NCBI RefSeq assembly: GCF_013282805.1
Contig: NZ_CP054038.1
Coordinates: 2,604,001-2,668,000, forward strand
DNA: 64,000 bases
Reading direction: 5' to 3'
Source: Microbacterium hominis
GTDB taxonomy: Bacteria; Actinomycetota; Actinomycetes; Actinomycetales; Microbacteriaceae
A model generated the notes under the pieces. The model did no database searches and was not told the DNA's origin. It was given only the letters and a program-made list of their open reading frames with translations. Each line of letters begins with the position of its first letter. The stretch's first letter is position 1. The position numbers and the translations under genes were made by a program. Positions 51,935-60,258 of this stretch are shown here, one piece after another.

Positions 51935-53527
51935 TCAGTAGGTGGGGGCGGCGGGCTGCCCCAGGTACTCCTCGAGGGTCGCGAACCCGCCCGACCGGTA
52001 GTCCCACGAGAGCGTCGTGCCGACGTAGCGCAGATGCCACGGCTCGCTCAGGTAGCCGGTGATCGCCGTCATGCCGTCCCGGTAGCGCACGATGAAGCCG
52101 TATCGGTGGGCGTTCTGGGCGACCCACCTCCCCTGCGCGGTGGCCGCGAACCCGTCGAGGCTGCCGCACCCGCTACCGCACGCCACGACGTCGACGGCCC
52201 AGCCGGTCTGGTGCTCGCTGTAGCCCGGTCGTGCGGAGGCCTGCAGGGCCCGCTCCAGCCCGAGGTCGCGGATCAGGCGCTCGTGCGTGGCCTTCTGCGT
52301 CGCGTAGGAGCGGTACGCGCTGGCGTTGCCGATGACGCCCGCGCCGGCTGCCGCCGAGGCGGCAGCGAGCTGCTCGAGGGCGGCGGCGGCCTGCGCCCGC
52401 AGGGGCCCGCCTCCCGCCCCGCGGATGTTCGGCGTGCGCAGATCGGCGGGCGCGTAGGTGAGCGGCGAGATCGGGTTGCGCTTGTTGACCAGCACCCACG
52501 GACTCGTCGCTGCCGTGATGCTCTGGCACGGCGTCGCCGATCCCACCAGCCCGCGCAGCACACGCGGGCCGCCCAGAAGCACGCGGGACGTGACCGCGGC
52601 GCGCGTCAGCATCGCCCGTGTGGATGCCGGCGCGCAGAGCGCGGGCGACAGCAGCACGGGCGCGCGATCGCGTGCGGCCAGCGGCACCACGGCGGTCGCA
52701 TCGGCGAAGCCCGCGCCGGTCGACACGTACACCCGCGTCGGCGAGCCGAACTCCTTGGCGATCTGGACCGCGGTGTCGTAGCGGTCGGTGCCCGCGATGC
52801 GCCGCCAGGTGGCGCCGGATGCGGCGGCGACCTGACGAGCCACCGCATCGCGGACGACTGCGGCGCCGCCCAGCACGATGGCCTCGCCGGCCCCGAGCAC
52901 GCGCACCGCCTCGGTGGTGGGGACGTCGATCCCGGCGGCGGTCCCGTCCACCAGCACGAGGGGGGCCTGGCGGACGGCCGCCAGCGCGGAACCCGCGAGG
53001 GCGTCGGGGTAGTCGCGCCCCGTCGCCACGACGACCCGCGCCGCGCCGTCGGGGAATCCGTAGGCGGCGATCAGACGCGAGGTCTCGTAGCGGTCTGCGC
53101 CGGCGATCCGCTCGACGACGGGTGCGAAGTCGCGCAGCGCGGTCGCCACCTGCGTGCTGATGGCTCCCGTACCGCCCACGACGACGATCTTCTGGGGGGC
53201 GAGGCGACGCAGCTCCTCCCGAGCGGACGCCGGGAGCGAGGCGGTGGCGCTCAGCAGGACGGGCCCGCCGAGGCGCGCCGCGACGGGCCCGACCGACAGG
53301 CTGTCCGCGTAGACGGTGCCGCTCGCGACGAACGCGACCGGCACGCCCGCCTGCGGGAAGGCGGTGCGCGAGATCAGGGCGGCGGTCGCGTACCGGTCGT
53401 CCCCGAAGATGCGGCTGACGGCGACGGCCGCCGAGGCGGCTGGGGCGACGAACACGGCCCCCGCGACGACCGTCGTGACGGCGAGGGCGACCGCCAGGGA
53501 GCGACGGAGACCGCGCGCCGACCGCAT
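51935..53527 (-). CDS. secreted CWB2-repeat protein with LAS (M15/VanY-type) peptidase domain
   Basis: 530 residues. Signal peptide (about 1-33), three CWB2 repeats (about 36-335, 'RIAGADRYETSRLIAAYGF', 'VVVATGRDYPDALAGSALA') and a D-Ala-D-Ala carboxypeptidase-type domain (about 345-525). The zinc-site residues H439 (GYSEHQTGWAVDVV), D446 and H498 with catalytic E495 (SEPWHLRY) are intact. It should trim peptidoglycan stem peptides at the wall. ATG 53527 follows the wecB stop by two bases (TGACGATG), so it is co-transcribed with wecB. Convergent with the CWB2-epimerase; its three CWB2 repeats give the two proteins a common anchoring module. Confidence 0.92.
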   Translation of the reverse strand: MRSARGLRRSLAVALAVTTVVAGAVFVAPAASAAVAVSRIFGDDRYATAALISRTAFPQAGVPVAFVASGTVYADSLSVGPVAARLGGPVLLSATASLPASAREELRRLAPQKIVVVGGTGAISTQVATALRDFAPVVERIAGADRYETSRLIAAYGFPDGAARVVVATGRDYPDALAGSALAAVRQAPLVLVDGTAAGIDVPTTEAVRVLGAGEAIVLGGAAVVRDAVARQVAAASGATWRRIAGTDRYDTAVQIAKEFGSPTRVYVSTGAGFADATAVVPLAARDRAPVLLSPALCAPASTRAMLTRAAVTSRVLLGGPRVLRGLVGSATPCQSITAATSPWVLVNKRNPISPLTYAPADLRTPNIRGAGGGPLRAQAAAALEQLAAASAAAGAGVIGNASAYRSYATQKATHERLIRDLGLERALQASARPGYSEHQTGWAVDVVACGSGCGSLDGFAATAQGRWVAQNAHRYGFIVRYRDGMTAITGYLSEPWHLRYVGTTLSWDYRSGGFATLEEYLGQPAAPTY

Positions 53528-53529
53528 CG

Positions 53530-54594
53530 TCAGGCCCCGGCGAGGAGTGCGTCGATGACGCGGCGCGCGGCGAAGCCGTCGCCGTACGGAGCCGCATCGG
53601 TGTCGGCGGGCCGAGGACGGGTGACGCCCGCGGCGATCTCCTCCGCCGTATTGGCGAGCACGTTCCAGCCGAGCTCGATCGTCTCCACCCATTCCGTCTC
53701 GGTGCGCACGGTCGTGCACGGCACGCGCAGCAGGAACGCCTCCTTCTGGAGGCCCCCGGAGTCGGTCACGACGCCCGCGCTCGACAGGGCGGCGGCGATG
53801 AGGTCGGGGTAGGCCAGCGGCGCGTGGGCGATGAGGGAGCCCTGGGTGAGAGAGATGCCGTGAGCCGCCGCCTTGGCGACCACCCGCGGATGGGCCAGGA
53901 GCACGACGGGCTTGTCGAGCCCCGCGAGTCCGGCCGCGACCTCGGCGAGGCGGGCGGGATCGTCGGTGTTCTCGGCCCGGTGGATCGTGGCGACGTAGTA
54001 TCCGCCCGGCTCGAGGGAGAGCTCCTCCAGCAGCGCAGACGCGGTCTGGCCGACCTGGTCGCGCACCTCGAAGAGCACGTCGGTCATGACGTCGCCGACC
54101 AGCACGGTGCGCCCGGTCAGACCCTCGTGGGCCAGGTGGTCGACCGCCACCTGCGTCGGCGCGAGCAGGAGGTCGGCGGCGTGGTCGGTCATGACCCGAT
54201 TGTGCTCCTCGGGCATGCGGCGGTTGAAGCTGCGAAGCCCCGCCTCCAGGTGCGCCACCGGCAGGTGCATCTTGACGGCGCTGAGGGCGGCGGCGACCGT
54301 CGAGTTGGTGTCGCCGTACACGAGCACCCAGTCGGGCCGGTGCTCGTCGAAGACGGCGTCCAGCGCCGCGAGCATGGCTCCGGTCTGCACGCCGTGCGAG
54401 CCGCTGCCCACCCCGAGGTGCACGTCGGGCTTGCCGATCCCGAGGTCGTCGAAGAACACATCGGACAGCATCGGATCGTAGTGCTGGCCGGTGTGCACGA
54501 TGACGTGGTCGACCCCGGCCGCGCGGGCGGCCTTGGCGATGGGGGCGAGCTTGACGAACTGCGGGCGCGCGCCGACGACGCTGACGATCTTCAC
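53530..54594 (-). CDS. wecB: UDP-N-acetylglucosamine 2-epimerase (non-hydrolysing)
   Basis: Interconverts UDP-GlcNAc and UDP-ManNAc. 354 residues with the family motifs 'VVGARPQFVKLAPI', 'HTGQHYD', 'VYGDTNSTVAAALSA', 'HLEAGLRSFNRRMPEEHNRVMTDHAAD', 'ATIHRAENTDD' and 'GVVTDSGGLQKEAFLLRVPCTTVRTETEWVET'. GTG 54594 lies eight bases after TAGACT. First gene of a pair with the CWB2-peptidase. With the WecC-type dehydrogenase it would give UDP-ManNAcA, a building block of teichuronic-acid-like wall polymers. Confidence 0.94.
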   Translation of the reverse strand: MKIVSVVGARPQFVKLAPIAKAARAAGVDHVIVHTGQHYDPMLSDVFFDDLGIGKPDVHLGVGSGSHGVQTGAMLAALDAVFDEHRPDWVLVYGDTNSTVAAALSAVKMHLPVAHLEAGLRSFNRRMPEEHNRVMTDHAADLLLAPTQVAVDHLAHEGLTGRTVLVGDVMTDVLFEVRDQVGQTASALLEELSLEPGGYYVATIHRAENTDDPARLAEVAAGLAGLDKPVVLLAHPRVVAKAAAHGISLTQGSLIAHAPLAYPDLIAAALSSAGVVTDSGGLQKEAFLLRVPCTTVRTETEWVETIELGWNVLANTAEEIAAGVTRPRPADTDAAPYGDGFAARRVIDALLAGA

Positions 54595-54602
54595 GACAGA
54601 TC

Positions 54603-54608
54603 AGTCTA
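54603..54608 (-). promoter_or_regulatory. -10 box of leaderless promoter for wecB
   Basis: TAGACT on the minus strand, eight bases before GTG 54594. Confidence 0.5.
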
Positions 54609-54618
54609 GGCGGCCCGG

Positions 54619-55671
54619 TCAGAACACCCGGCGGACGAACGGCACGCGGCGGGCGGCGATCGCGATCGCGAAGGAGATCACGACGACGAGGATCCACAGG
54701 AGGAGCGCGATCGGCAGCGACCGGTCGGCGGGGACGAAGGCCGGAATCAGGAGCCGCAGACCGACGAGAACGACGAAGTGCACGAGGAAGACGCCGAACG
54801 ACGCGTCTGACAGAGTCACCAGCGCGCGCCGCACGGCCGGCTTCGGTCTCCATGCCGCCGCCAGCCCGACGACCGCGAGGAACAGGCAGACCGTGGCGAT
54901 CATCGTCGGCAGCGAGGTGTAGCCGACCGGGAGGATCGCCCGCAATGCCGTGCCCGGCTCGGCGGCCCCGTACTCCCAGACGATGCCGGCGAGCACGATC
55001 GCCGCGACCGCCAGTGCGATCAGCGCCCGGGAGCGGCGGAGCACGATCCCGCTCAGGGCGAATCCCGCGACGAAGTAGCCGACGTACGGGAGCCACTGCG
55101 TGAACGCGCTGAGCTGAAGGGTGCGTGTCACGCCGCCCCATGTCAGGACCGCTGCGGTGGTGTACGCGAGCGCCGTGACCAGCAGCAGCACGCCGGCGAG
55201 GGCCAGGCCGCGACGCCGGTCGCCATCGCGCAGGAAGGGCCAGATCACGGGCGCGACCGCGTAGAGCCCGACGATGAGCCAGAGGAAGTAGAGGTGCGTG
55301 TACGGTGTGCCGTCCGCGAGCAGCTGCACCACGGTGCCGAGCGGGAGCTCCTGCCCGCTCATGCCCGCACGCACCACCCAGAGGTAGAAGACCTGCCAGA
55401 ACACGAACGCCGGTCCGAGCCGGAGCAGGCGCTTGCGGTAGAAGTGACCGGGTCCGCTGTCCTGGGCGCGTGACGTGAGCAGCAGGGCACCGCTGACGAG
55501 CACGAACATCGGGACCACCCAGACGAATCCGAGGTCGATCGCGACGGCCGCCCACCACGTCGCGCTCCCCCGGACATCGGGGTTCCCCACGATCGCGCCG
55601 AACACGTGGATCGCGATCACCCCGATAATCGCGATCACGCGCAGGAGGTCGAGTGCCGGCTGCCGTTCCAC
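54619..55671 (-). CDS. acyltransferase-3 family membrane protein (OafA/WecH-like)
   Basis: 350 residues, about ten membrane helices. The family start 'ERQPALDLLRVIAIIGVIAIHVFGAI' includes the conserved R and H (H22 region) of acyltransferase-3 proteins, and 'LSDASFGVFLVHFVVLVGL' is the typical late motif. These enzymes move an acetyl or other acyl group from a cytosolic donor onto glycans outside. Likely O-acetylates the polymer made by this region. GTG 55671 lies eight bases after TAGACT. Divergent from the GT4 gene. Confidence 0.9.
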   Translation of the reverse strand: MERQPALDLLRVIAIIGVIAIHVFGAIVGNPDVRGSATWWAAVAIDLGFVWVVPMFVLVSGALLLTSRAQDSGPGHFYRKRLLRLGPAFVFWQVFYLWVVRAGMSGQELPLGTVVQLLADGTPYTHLYFLWLIVGLYAVAPVIWPFLRDGDRRRGLALAGVLLLVTALAYTTAAVLTWGGVTRTLQLSAFTQWLPYVGYFVAGFALSGIVLRRSRALIALAVAAIVLAGIVWEYGAAEPGTALRAILPVGYTSLPTMIATVCLFLAVVGLAAAWRPKPAVRRALVTLSDASFGVFLVHFVVLVGLRLLIPAFVPADRSLPIALLLWILVVVISFAIAIAARRVPFVRRVF

Positions 55672-55679
55672 GATGTCCG

Positions 55680-55685
55680 AGTCTA
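55680..55685 (-). promoter_or_regulatory. -10 box of leaderless promoter for the acyltransferase
   Basis: TAGACT on the minus strand, eight bases before GTG 55671. Confidence 0.5.
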
Positions 55686-55718
55686 TGGTCGCCGTCCGCC
55701 ACCGCCGACCCCGGTTGA

Positions 55719-55724
55719 TAGCGT
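55719..55724 (+). promoter_or_regulatory. -10 box of leaderless promoter for the GT4-GT2 pair
   Basis: TAGCGT, six bases before GTG 55731. It supports that codon over the in-frame GTG at 55725, which directly abuts the box. Confidence 0.5.
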
Positions 55725-55730
55725 GTGCTG

Positions 55731-56822
55731 GTGCGCATCCTCATCGTCACACCGTGGTTCCCCACGGCCGGAGCGCCGCAGACGGGCCTGTTCGTGGCGC
55801 GGGAGGCGGAGGCCCTCGCCGAGGCGCACGACGTGCGCGTGCTGCACCTCGACTGGACGGGACCGGCCGGATCGCCGTCGGCACCGGCTCCCACGCCGTA
55901 CACGGTGGAACGCGTCCGGCTGCGCCGCTTCTCGCCGCTGGACGACCGGCGCGCGCGGCACCTCGTGCGCACTGCCGCGCGCGACGCCGACGTCGTCCAC
56001 ACGCACGCGCTCACGCTGCTGCTCCCCTGGCTCGCGACGGGCCGCCCGGCCGACCTGCCCTGGATCCACTCCGAGCACTGGTCCGCTCTCACGGCGCCGG
56101 AGACGGTGCGCGGCGCGCTCGCGGTCGCGCTGCGCCTGCTGCGGCCGATGCTGCGCCGACCCGACGTCGTCGTCGCCGAGAGCAGCCGGCTGGCCGCTGC
56201 CGTCGACGCGATCCGCACCGGACCCACCGCGATCGTGCCGTGCGTCGTGCCCGAGGTCCCGGTGCTCGAGCCTCCCGGCGGGGAGCCGGTGCGCCTCATC
56301 GGCATCGGCGGGCTCATCCCGCGCAAGGGACCGCTGCTGGCGGTGCGCACCCTCCGTGAACTCGTCGCGGACGGCATGCCCGCGGAGCTCGTGTGGGTCG
56401 GCGACGGCCCGGAGCGGGCGGCCGTGATCGCCGAGGCCGCGCGGCTCGGTCTCGCCGATCGGGTCGATCTCACCGGCGTGCTCGACAGCGCCGGCGTCGG
56501 CGCGCAGCTCGACGCGGCCCATGCGCTGCTGCTGCCGACGCAGGGCGACAACTTCTGCGTGGTCGCCGCCGAGGCGCTCGTCCACGGCCGGCCGATCGTC
56601 AGCGGGTCCGCGACCGGTGCCGTGGACTACGCGCAGCCGCGCGTGAGCCGGTTCGTATCGGACCAGCGGCCGGCGGCGTATGCCGCAGCGGTCCGCGAGC
56701 TGCTCGCCGACACGGCCGCGCTGTCGGCGGCGGATGTCGCCGCGACGGTCGCCGATCGCTTCACGCCCCGCGCCGTTCGCACCGCGCTCGAGGACGTCTA
56801 TCGTCGGGCGGGCACGTCGTGA
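55731..56822 (+). CDS. GT4-family glycosyltransferase
   Basis: 363 residues with two Rossmann domains. N-terminal 'MRILIVTPWFPTAGAPQTGLFVAREAEAL' and 'DVVHTHALTLLLPWLA'; C-terminal 'IGIGGLIPRKGPLLAVRTLREL', 'VWVGDGPERA', 'VDLTGVLDSAGV' and the donor-binding 'LLPTQGDNFCVVAAEALVHGRPIVSGSATGAVDY' with the E-x7-E-like region. A retaining glycosyltransferase for an envelope glycan; sugar unknown. Coupled to the next gene by a GTGA overlap. Confidence 0.9.
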   Translation: MRILIVTPWFPTAGAPQTGLFVAREAEALAEAHDVRVLHLDWTGPAGSPSAPAPTPYTVERVRLRRFSPLDDRRARHLVRTAARDADVVHTHALTLLLPWLATGRPADLPWIHSEHWSALTAPETVRGALAVALRLLRPMLRRPDVVVAESSRLAAAVDAIRTGPTAIVPCVVPEVPVLEPPGGEPVRLIGIGGLIPRKGPLLAVRTLRELVADGMPAELVWVGDGPERAAVIAEAARLGLADRVDLTGVLDSAGVGAQLDAAHALLLPTQGDNFCVVAAEALVHGRPIVSGSATGAVDYAQPRVSRFVSDQRPAAYAAAVRELLADTAALSAADVAATVADRFTPRAVRTALEDVYRRAGTS

Positions 56823-57892
56823 GCGCGCAGGTCGACGTCGTCGTCGCGGTGCACGACCCCGCGCGCCCGGTCGACCGGGCCGTGCGGTCCGCGCTGTCAG
56901 CCGCGGCTCCCGGCGTCGTGCGTGCGATCGTCGTCGCGCACAACACCGACCCCGCAGGCATCGGCGAGCGCCTCGGCGTCCTCGCGCGGCATCCCGATGT
57001 GCGACTCCTCGACCTGCAGGACGGCATCCGCAGCCCGGCGGGACCCTTCAACGCCGGGCTGGATGCCGTCACCGCACGGTTCTCGTCGGTGCTCGGCTCG
57101 GATGACGAGCTGGCGCCCGGGGCCGTCGCCTCGTGGCTGCGACGCGCGGACTGCACCGGTGCGGACGCGGTGATGACACGTCTCCGGCACGCGGGCGGCG
57201 CGGTCGTGCCGACGCCGCCGGTCCGGGCACTGCGGATCGGTGCGCTGGATCCGGTGCGCGATCGGCTGAGCTACCGCTCGGCGCCCCTCGGCCTCGTCTC
57301 GACGGCGCGCTTCGGCGACCTGCGGTTCGCGACCGGCCTCCCGGTCGGCGAAGACGTGCCCTACGTCACGCGCCTGTGGTTCTCGGGCGCCCGCATCGCA
57401 TACGACCGCCGCGGCCCCGCGTACCTGATCCACACCGACGTCGGCGGCCGGACGACGGTGGCGCCGCGCCCGATCGCCGACGAGCTCGCATACGTTCCGG
57501 TCGTGCTCGACGACCCCTGGTTCACCTCGCTCGCCGCGGACGCGCGTGCGGCCATCGCCGTGAAGCTCGTGCGCATCCACGTGTTCGGCGCGGTGACCAA
57601 TCGACCCGACCCGGCCGCGTGGAGCACCGCTGACCGCGAGGCGCTGCGCGAGCGGGCCGCGCGCATCCTCGCGTCCGGCGCCGGCATCGAGCGAGTGCTC
57701 TCGCGACGAGATCGGGCGGTGCTGGATGCCGCGCTCGATCCGTCGACCGACACGGCGATCCTCATCGAGCGCGCGCGGCTGCGGCGGCAGCGCGCGCACC
57801 CCGATGCACTGCTGCCGCGCGACCTGCGTCACACGCTGCATCGCGAAGCGCCGCTGCGGCTCAGCGCCGCTTCCGCGCTCCAGCTGCTCTGA
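56819..57892 (+). CDS. GT2-family glycosyltransferase, copy A of a duplicated GT2/GT4 module
   Basis: 357 residues. GT-A core with 'VDVVVAVHDPARPVDRAVRSAL' and metal-binding 'SVLGSDDELAPGAVASWLRRA'. Later blocks are 'SAPLGLVSTARFGDLRFATGLPVGEDVPYVTRLWFSG' and 'AIAVKLVRIHVFGAVTNRPDPAAW'. Clearly paralogous to the GT2 at 61388-62485 over its whole length ('DPSRPIERAV', 'VMGSDDFLEPGAMAAWI', 'APLGLI', 'VGEDFAFG', 'LAIKLVRISVVGAVRSRP'). GTG 56819 overlaps the GT4 stop. Converges on the GT4-like gene with 12 bases between. Confidence 0.88.
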   Translation: MSAQVDVVVAVHDPARPVDRAVRSALSAAAPGVVRAIVVAHNTDPAGIGERLGVLARHPDVRLLDLQDGIRSPAGPFNAGLDAVTARFSSVLGSDDELAPGAVASWLRRADCTGADAVMTRLRHAGGAVVPTPPVRALRIGALDPVRDRLSYRSAPLGLVSTARFGDLRFATGLPVGEDVPYVTRLWFSGARIAYDRRGPAYLIHTDVGGRTTVAPRPIADELAYVPVVLDDPWFTSLAADARAAIAVKLVRIHVFGAVTNRPDPAAWSTADREALRERAARILASGAGIERVLSRRDRAVLDAALDPSTDTAILIERARLRRQRAHPDALLPRDLRHTLHREAPLRLSAASALQLL

Positions 57893-57904
57893 GGGCGGGG
57901 CGCG

Positions 57905-59029
57905 TCATCCGGCGAGCGCGTCGATCGCGCGCTTCCACACGAGCACCTGCGACTCGCTCGACAGCTCGCGCGCGTGCGCGTGCGACGCGGCCTTGAAGCC
58001 GTCGACAGCCGCCGCATCGATGCCGTCGATCGTCGCGGTGAGCGCGCCCGCGGTGAAGTCGGCCGTCACGGCGCCGACCCCGAACCCGGTGACGTACTCG
58101 GCCATCTCGGGCGACGGTCCCACGATCACGCCCAGGCGCGCCTGCACGTAGTCGAAGATCTTGTTCGGCAGCGCCCAGCGGTTGTTGAAGTTGACCGGGG
58201 GCAGGATGTGGATGCCGGCGTCGTACGCGCTGAGGGTCTCGGCGAGCTCGGCGTACGGCACCGGATCGTGCACCGTCACCCGGCCGGCCGACGCGGCCGC
58301 GCGCTCCTTCAGCTCGGCGAGGTACGCGGCGTCGTTCGGCGTCAGGTACAGGTCGAGCGTCGCGCCGCCGGCCGAGGAGGCGACGCCCTCGACGATGGTC
58401 TCGAGGTGGCGGTTGCGCAGGGCCGCGCCCGAGTGCACGTAGCGCGTCGGCGTGTGGGCAGGGGTCGGGGCGAGCTCGCGGTACGGCGCGGCGTTGGTCA
58501 CCACGGCGGGCGCGAAGCCGAACACGCGCTCGTACTCGCGGGCGAGCCCCCGGCTGACGGTCGACCACGACGCGGCCCGGGCGACGTGTGTGCGGCACAT
58601 CCACTCGATGAAGGGCTTCACGAACAGCCGGAACCGCAGCATCTCCTCGTGCTGGCGCGGCGAATACTCGTGGAGGTCGGCGTGCACGCCGCGCGCCGGA
58701 TCCAGCGAGAGCGCGAGGGGCACGGCATCCACATCGTCGGCGAGCACGATGTCGAACGTGCGCGCGGCGAGCCCGTCGCGCGCTGCCGCGACTGCGGCGT
58801 TCGACCAGTAGGCGCGGCGATACCGGCGGAGCACGACGTCGAGGCGTGGATAGCGCCAGATCGGGTGCTCGTCGGGCACCCGCACGTGCGCGGCGACCCC
58901 GTCGGGAGCCGGCCCGTAGCCGCACGTGGTCACCTCGTACTCGTCGCGCAGGAGCGCGACCTGCTTGAGGACGCGCGCGTCGGAGGCGATGGGCGAGAAC
59001 GACAGGATCAGCAGGCGGGTCTTCGTCAT
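57905..59029 (-). CDS. GT4-like glycosyltransferase, copy A of a duplicated module
   Basis: 374 residues. 'LLILSFSPIASDARVLKQVALLRDEYEVTTCGYGPAP', 'ADLHEYSPRQHEE', 'STVSRGLAREYERVFGFAPAVVTNAAPYRELAP', 'RYVHSGAALRNRHLETIVEGV' and 'YDAGIHILPPVNFNNRWALPNKIFDYVQARLGVIVGPSPEMAEYV' are almost the same as in the gene at 60255-61391. The two-domain GT-B layout and 'NKIFDYVQARLGV' region fit GT4. ATG 59029 overlaps the preceding stop by four bases, so it is the last gene of a five-gene coupled run (64000 to 57905, minus strand). Confidence 0.88.
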   Translation of the reverse strand: MTKTRLLILSFSPIASDARVLKQVALLRDEYEVTTCGYGPAPDGVAAHVRVPDEHPIWRYPRLDVVLRRYRRAYWSNAAVAAARDGLAARTFDIVLADDVDAVPLALSLDPARGVHADLHEYSPRQHEEMLRFRLFVKPFIEWMCRTHVARAASWSTVSRGLAREYERVFGFAPAVVTNAAPYRELAPTPAHTPTRYVHSGAALRNRHLETIVEGVASSAGGATLDLYLTPNDAAYLAELKERAAASAGRVTVHDPVPYAELAETLSAYDAGIHILPPVNFNNRWALPNKIFDYVQARLGVIVGPSPEMAEYVTGFGVGAVTADFTAGALTATIDGIDAAAVDGFKAASHAHARELSSESQVLVWKRAIDALAG

Positions 59030-60258
59030 GACGGCAGGAGTCCTCTCACGAGCTCGGCGGCGCGGCGGCCGGTGATCCGGACGTCGTATCGCTGCGCCCA
59101 GACGCGGCGCGGGTCGAAGGCGTCATCGGGGTCATCGAGCACGCGGCGTACCGCCGCCGCGATCTGCCCGGGGGTCGCGTCGGGCGCCACGAGCACGCCC
59201 GAGCCGAGGTCCTCCCCCACGATCTCCGGCGTGCCGCCGACGGCGGTCGCGACCACGGGGACGCCGTGCGCGATCGCCTCCATGATGCTCACCGGAACAC
59301 CCTCGCTGCTGCTCGCGTTGACGAAGACGTCCACGCGGTGCGAGGCGTAGAACCCGGTGACCTCGTCGTGCGCGGTGTGGCCGCGCAGCTCGATCCGCAG
59401 CCCGGCGGGTGCCGTGGCCGCGGCCGTGCACAGTGCGTCCAGACCGGGGCCCCCGCCGAAGTGCACCCACCGCACGGGGCTCCCGTCCGGCGATTCCGCG
59501 AGTTCGCGGACGGCATCGAGGACGAGGTCGACGCGCTTGACCGCCGTGACGGCCGAGCACGACACGATGACGCGCTCGGCTCCCCGCGGCGCGCGCGCGA
59601 TCGAGACCGGACCGGGAACCCCGAGGCGGCTCACGACCGTCTTCGCGTCGAGGCGCGGATCGCGGTACGCGTCGTGCAGGTGCTGTGCGGTTCGGTCGGC
59701 GATCGCGAGCACCCGGTCGGCGCGGGAGAACAGGAACGGCCGGAACGGCAGGTATCCGCTCGGCTGCTCCGCCTCGATCAGGTCGTAGCGGTGCAGGCGC
59801 ACCGCGCGCGCCGTGACGCCCGTCAGCCACGGCAGGCCGAGGCCGCCGCCCATGCCCCAGAACGCGTACGCCACCGTCCGGGGCGCCTGTGCGATCGCCT
59901 CGCGGACGGCAGGATGCTCAGCCTGCAGGATGCCCGCGCGAGCGCCCATCAGGAAGAGCCGCAGATGGCCGCGCAGGCGTCCGGCTCGCGACTCGGCACG
60001 CACCGCGGCGGCCAGCAGCCGCAGCACGCGCGGCTTCAGGGGTGCCGTGAAGCGCCACAGTCCGCCACCCGTGCGCAGACGCCCGCCGAGCACGACGTTG
60101 CCGGGCATCGGCACCGGCGCGGCCGACCCGTCGCGCGCATCGGTGAAGACGATCACCTCGTCGAAGGCCGCCGAGAGATCCTCGATCTCGTTGCGCACGA
60201 ACGACGTGTCGCCGCCCGGGAACGGGTAGCTGTTCGTGAACAGGAGGAGGCGGGTCAC
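59026..60258 (-). CDS. GT4-family glycosyltransferase
   Basis: 410 residues: 'TRLLLFTNSYPFPGGDTSFVRNEIEDLSAAFDEVIVFT', 'AYAFWGMGGGLGLPWLTG', 'VIVSCSAVTAVKRVDLVLDAVREL', 'WVHFGGGPGLD', 'IELRGHTAHDEVTGFYASHRVDVFVNASSSEGVPVSIMEAIAHGVPVVATAVGGTPEIV' (EGVPVSIMEA holds the E-x7-E motif). A standard retaining glycosyltransferase. GTG 60258 overlaps the previous stop (GTGA). Sits between the two paralogous GT4-like copies. Confidence 0.92.
   Translation of the reverse strand: MTRLLLFTNSYPFPGGDTSFVRNEIEDLSAAFDEVIVFTDARDGSAAPVPMPGNVVLGGRLRTGGGLWRFTAPLKPRVLRLLAAAVRAESRAGRLRGHLRLFLMGARAGILQAEHPAVREAIAQAPRTVAYAFWGMGGGLGLPWLTGVTARAVRLHRYDLIEAEQPSGYLPFRPFLFSRADRVLAIADRTAQHLHDAYRDPRLDAKTVVSRLGVPGPVSIARAPRGAERVIVSCSAVTAVKRVDLVLDAVRELAESPDGSPVRWVHFGGGPGLDALCTAAATAPAGLRIELRGHTAHDEVTGFYASHRVDVFVNASSSEGVPVSIMEAIAHGVPVVATAVGGTPEIVGEDLGSGVLVAPDATPGQIAAAVRRVLDDPDDAFDPRRVWAQRYDVRITGRRAAELVRGLLPS

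Noticed and set aside
51935..56551. Single 1538-codon minus-strand frame covering the CWB2-peptidase and beyond
   Set aside because: Only the last 530 codons make sense (signal peptide, CWB2, LAS domain). The upstream part is antisense or out of frame to wecB, the acyltransferase and the GT4 gene, all of which have complete motifs.
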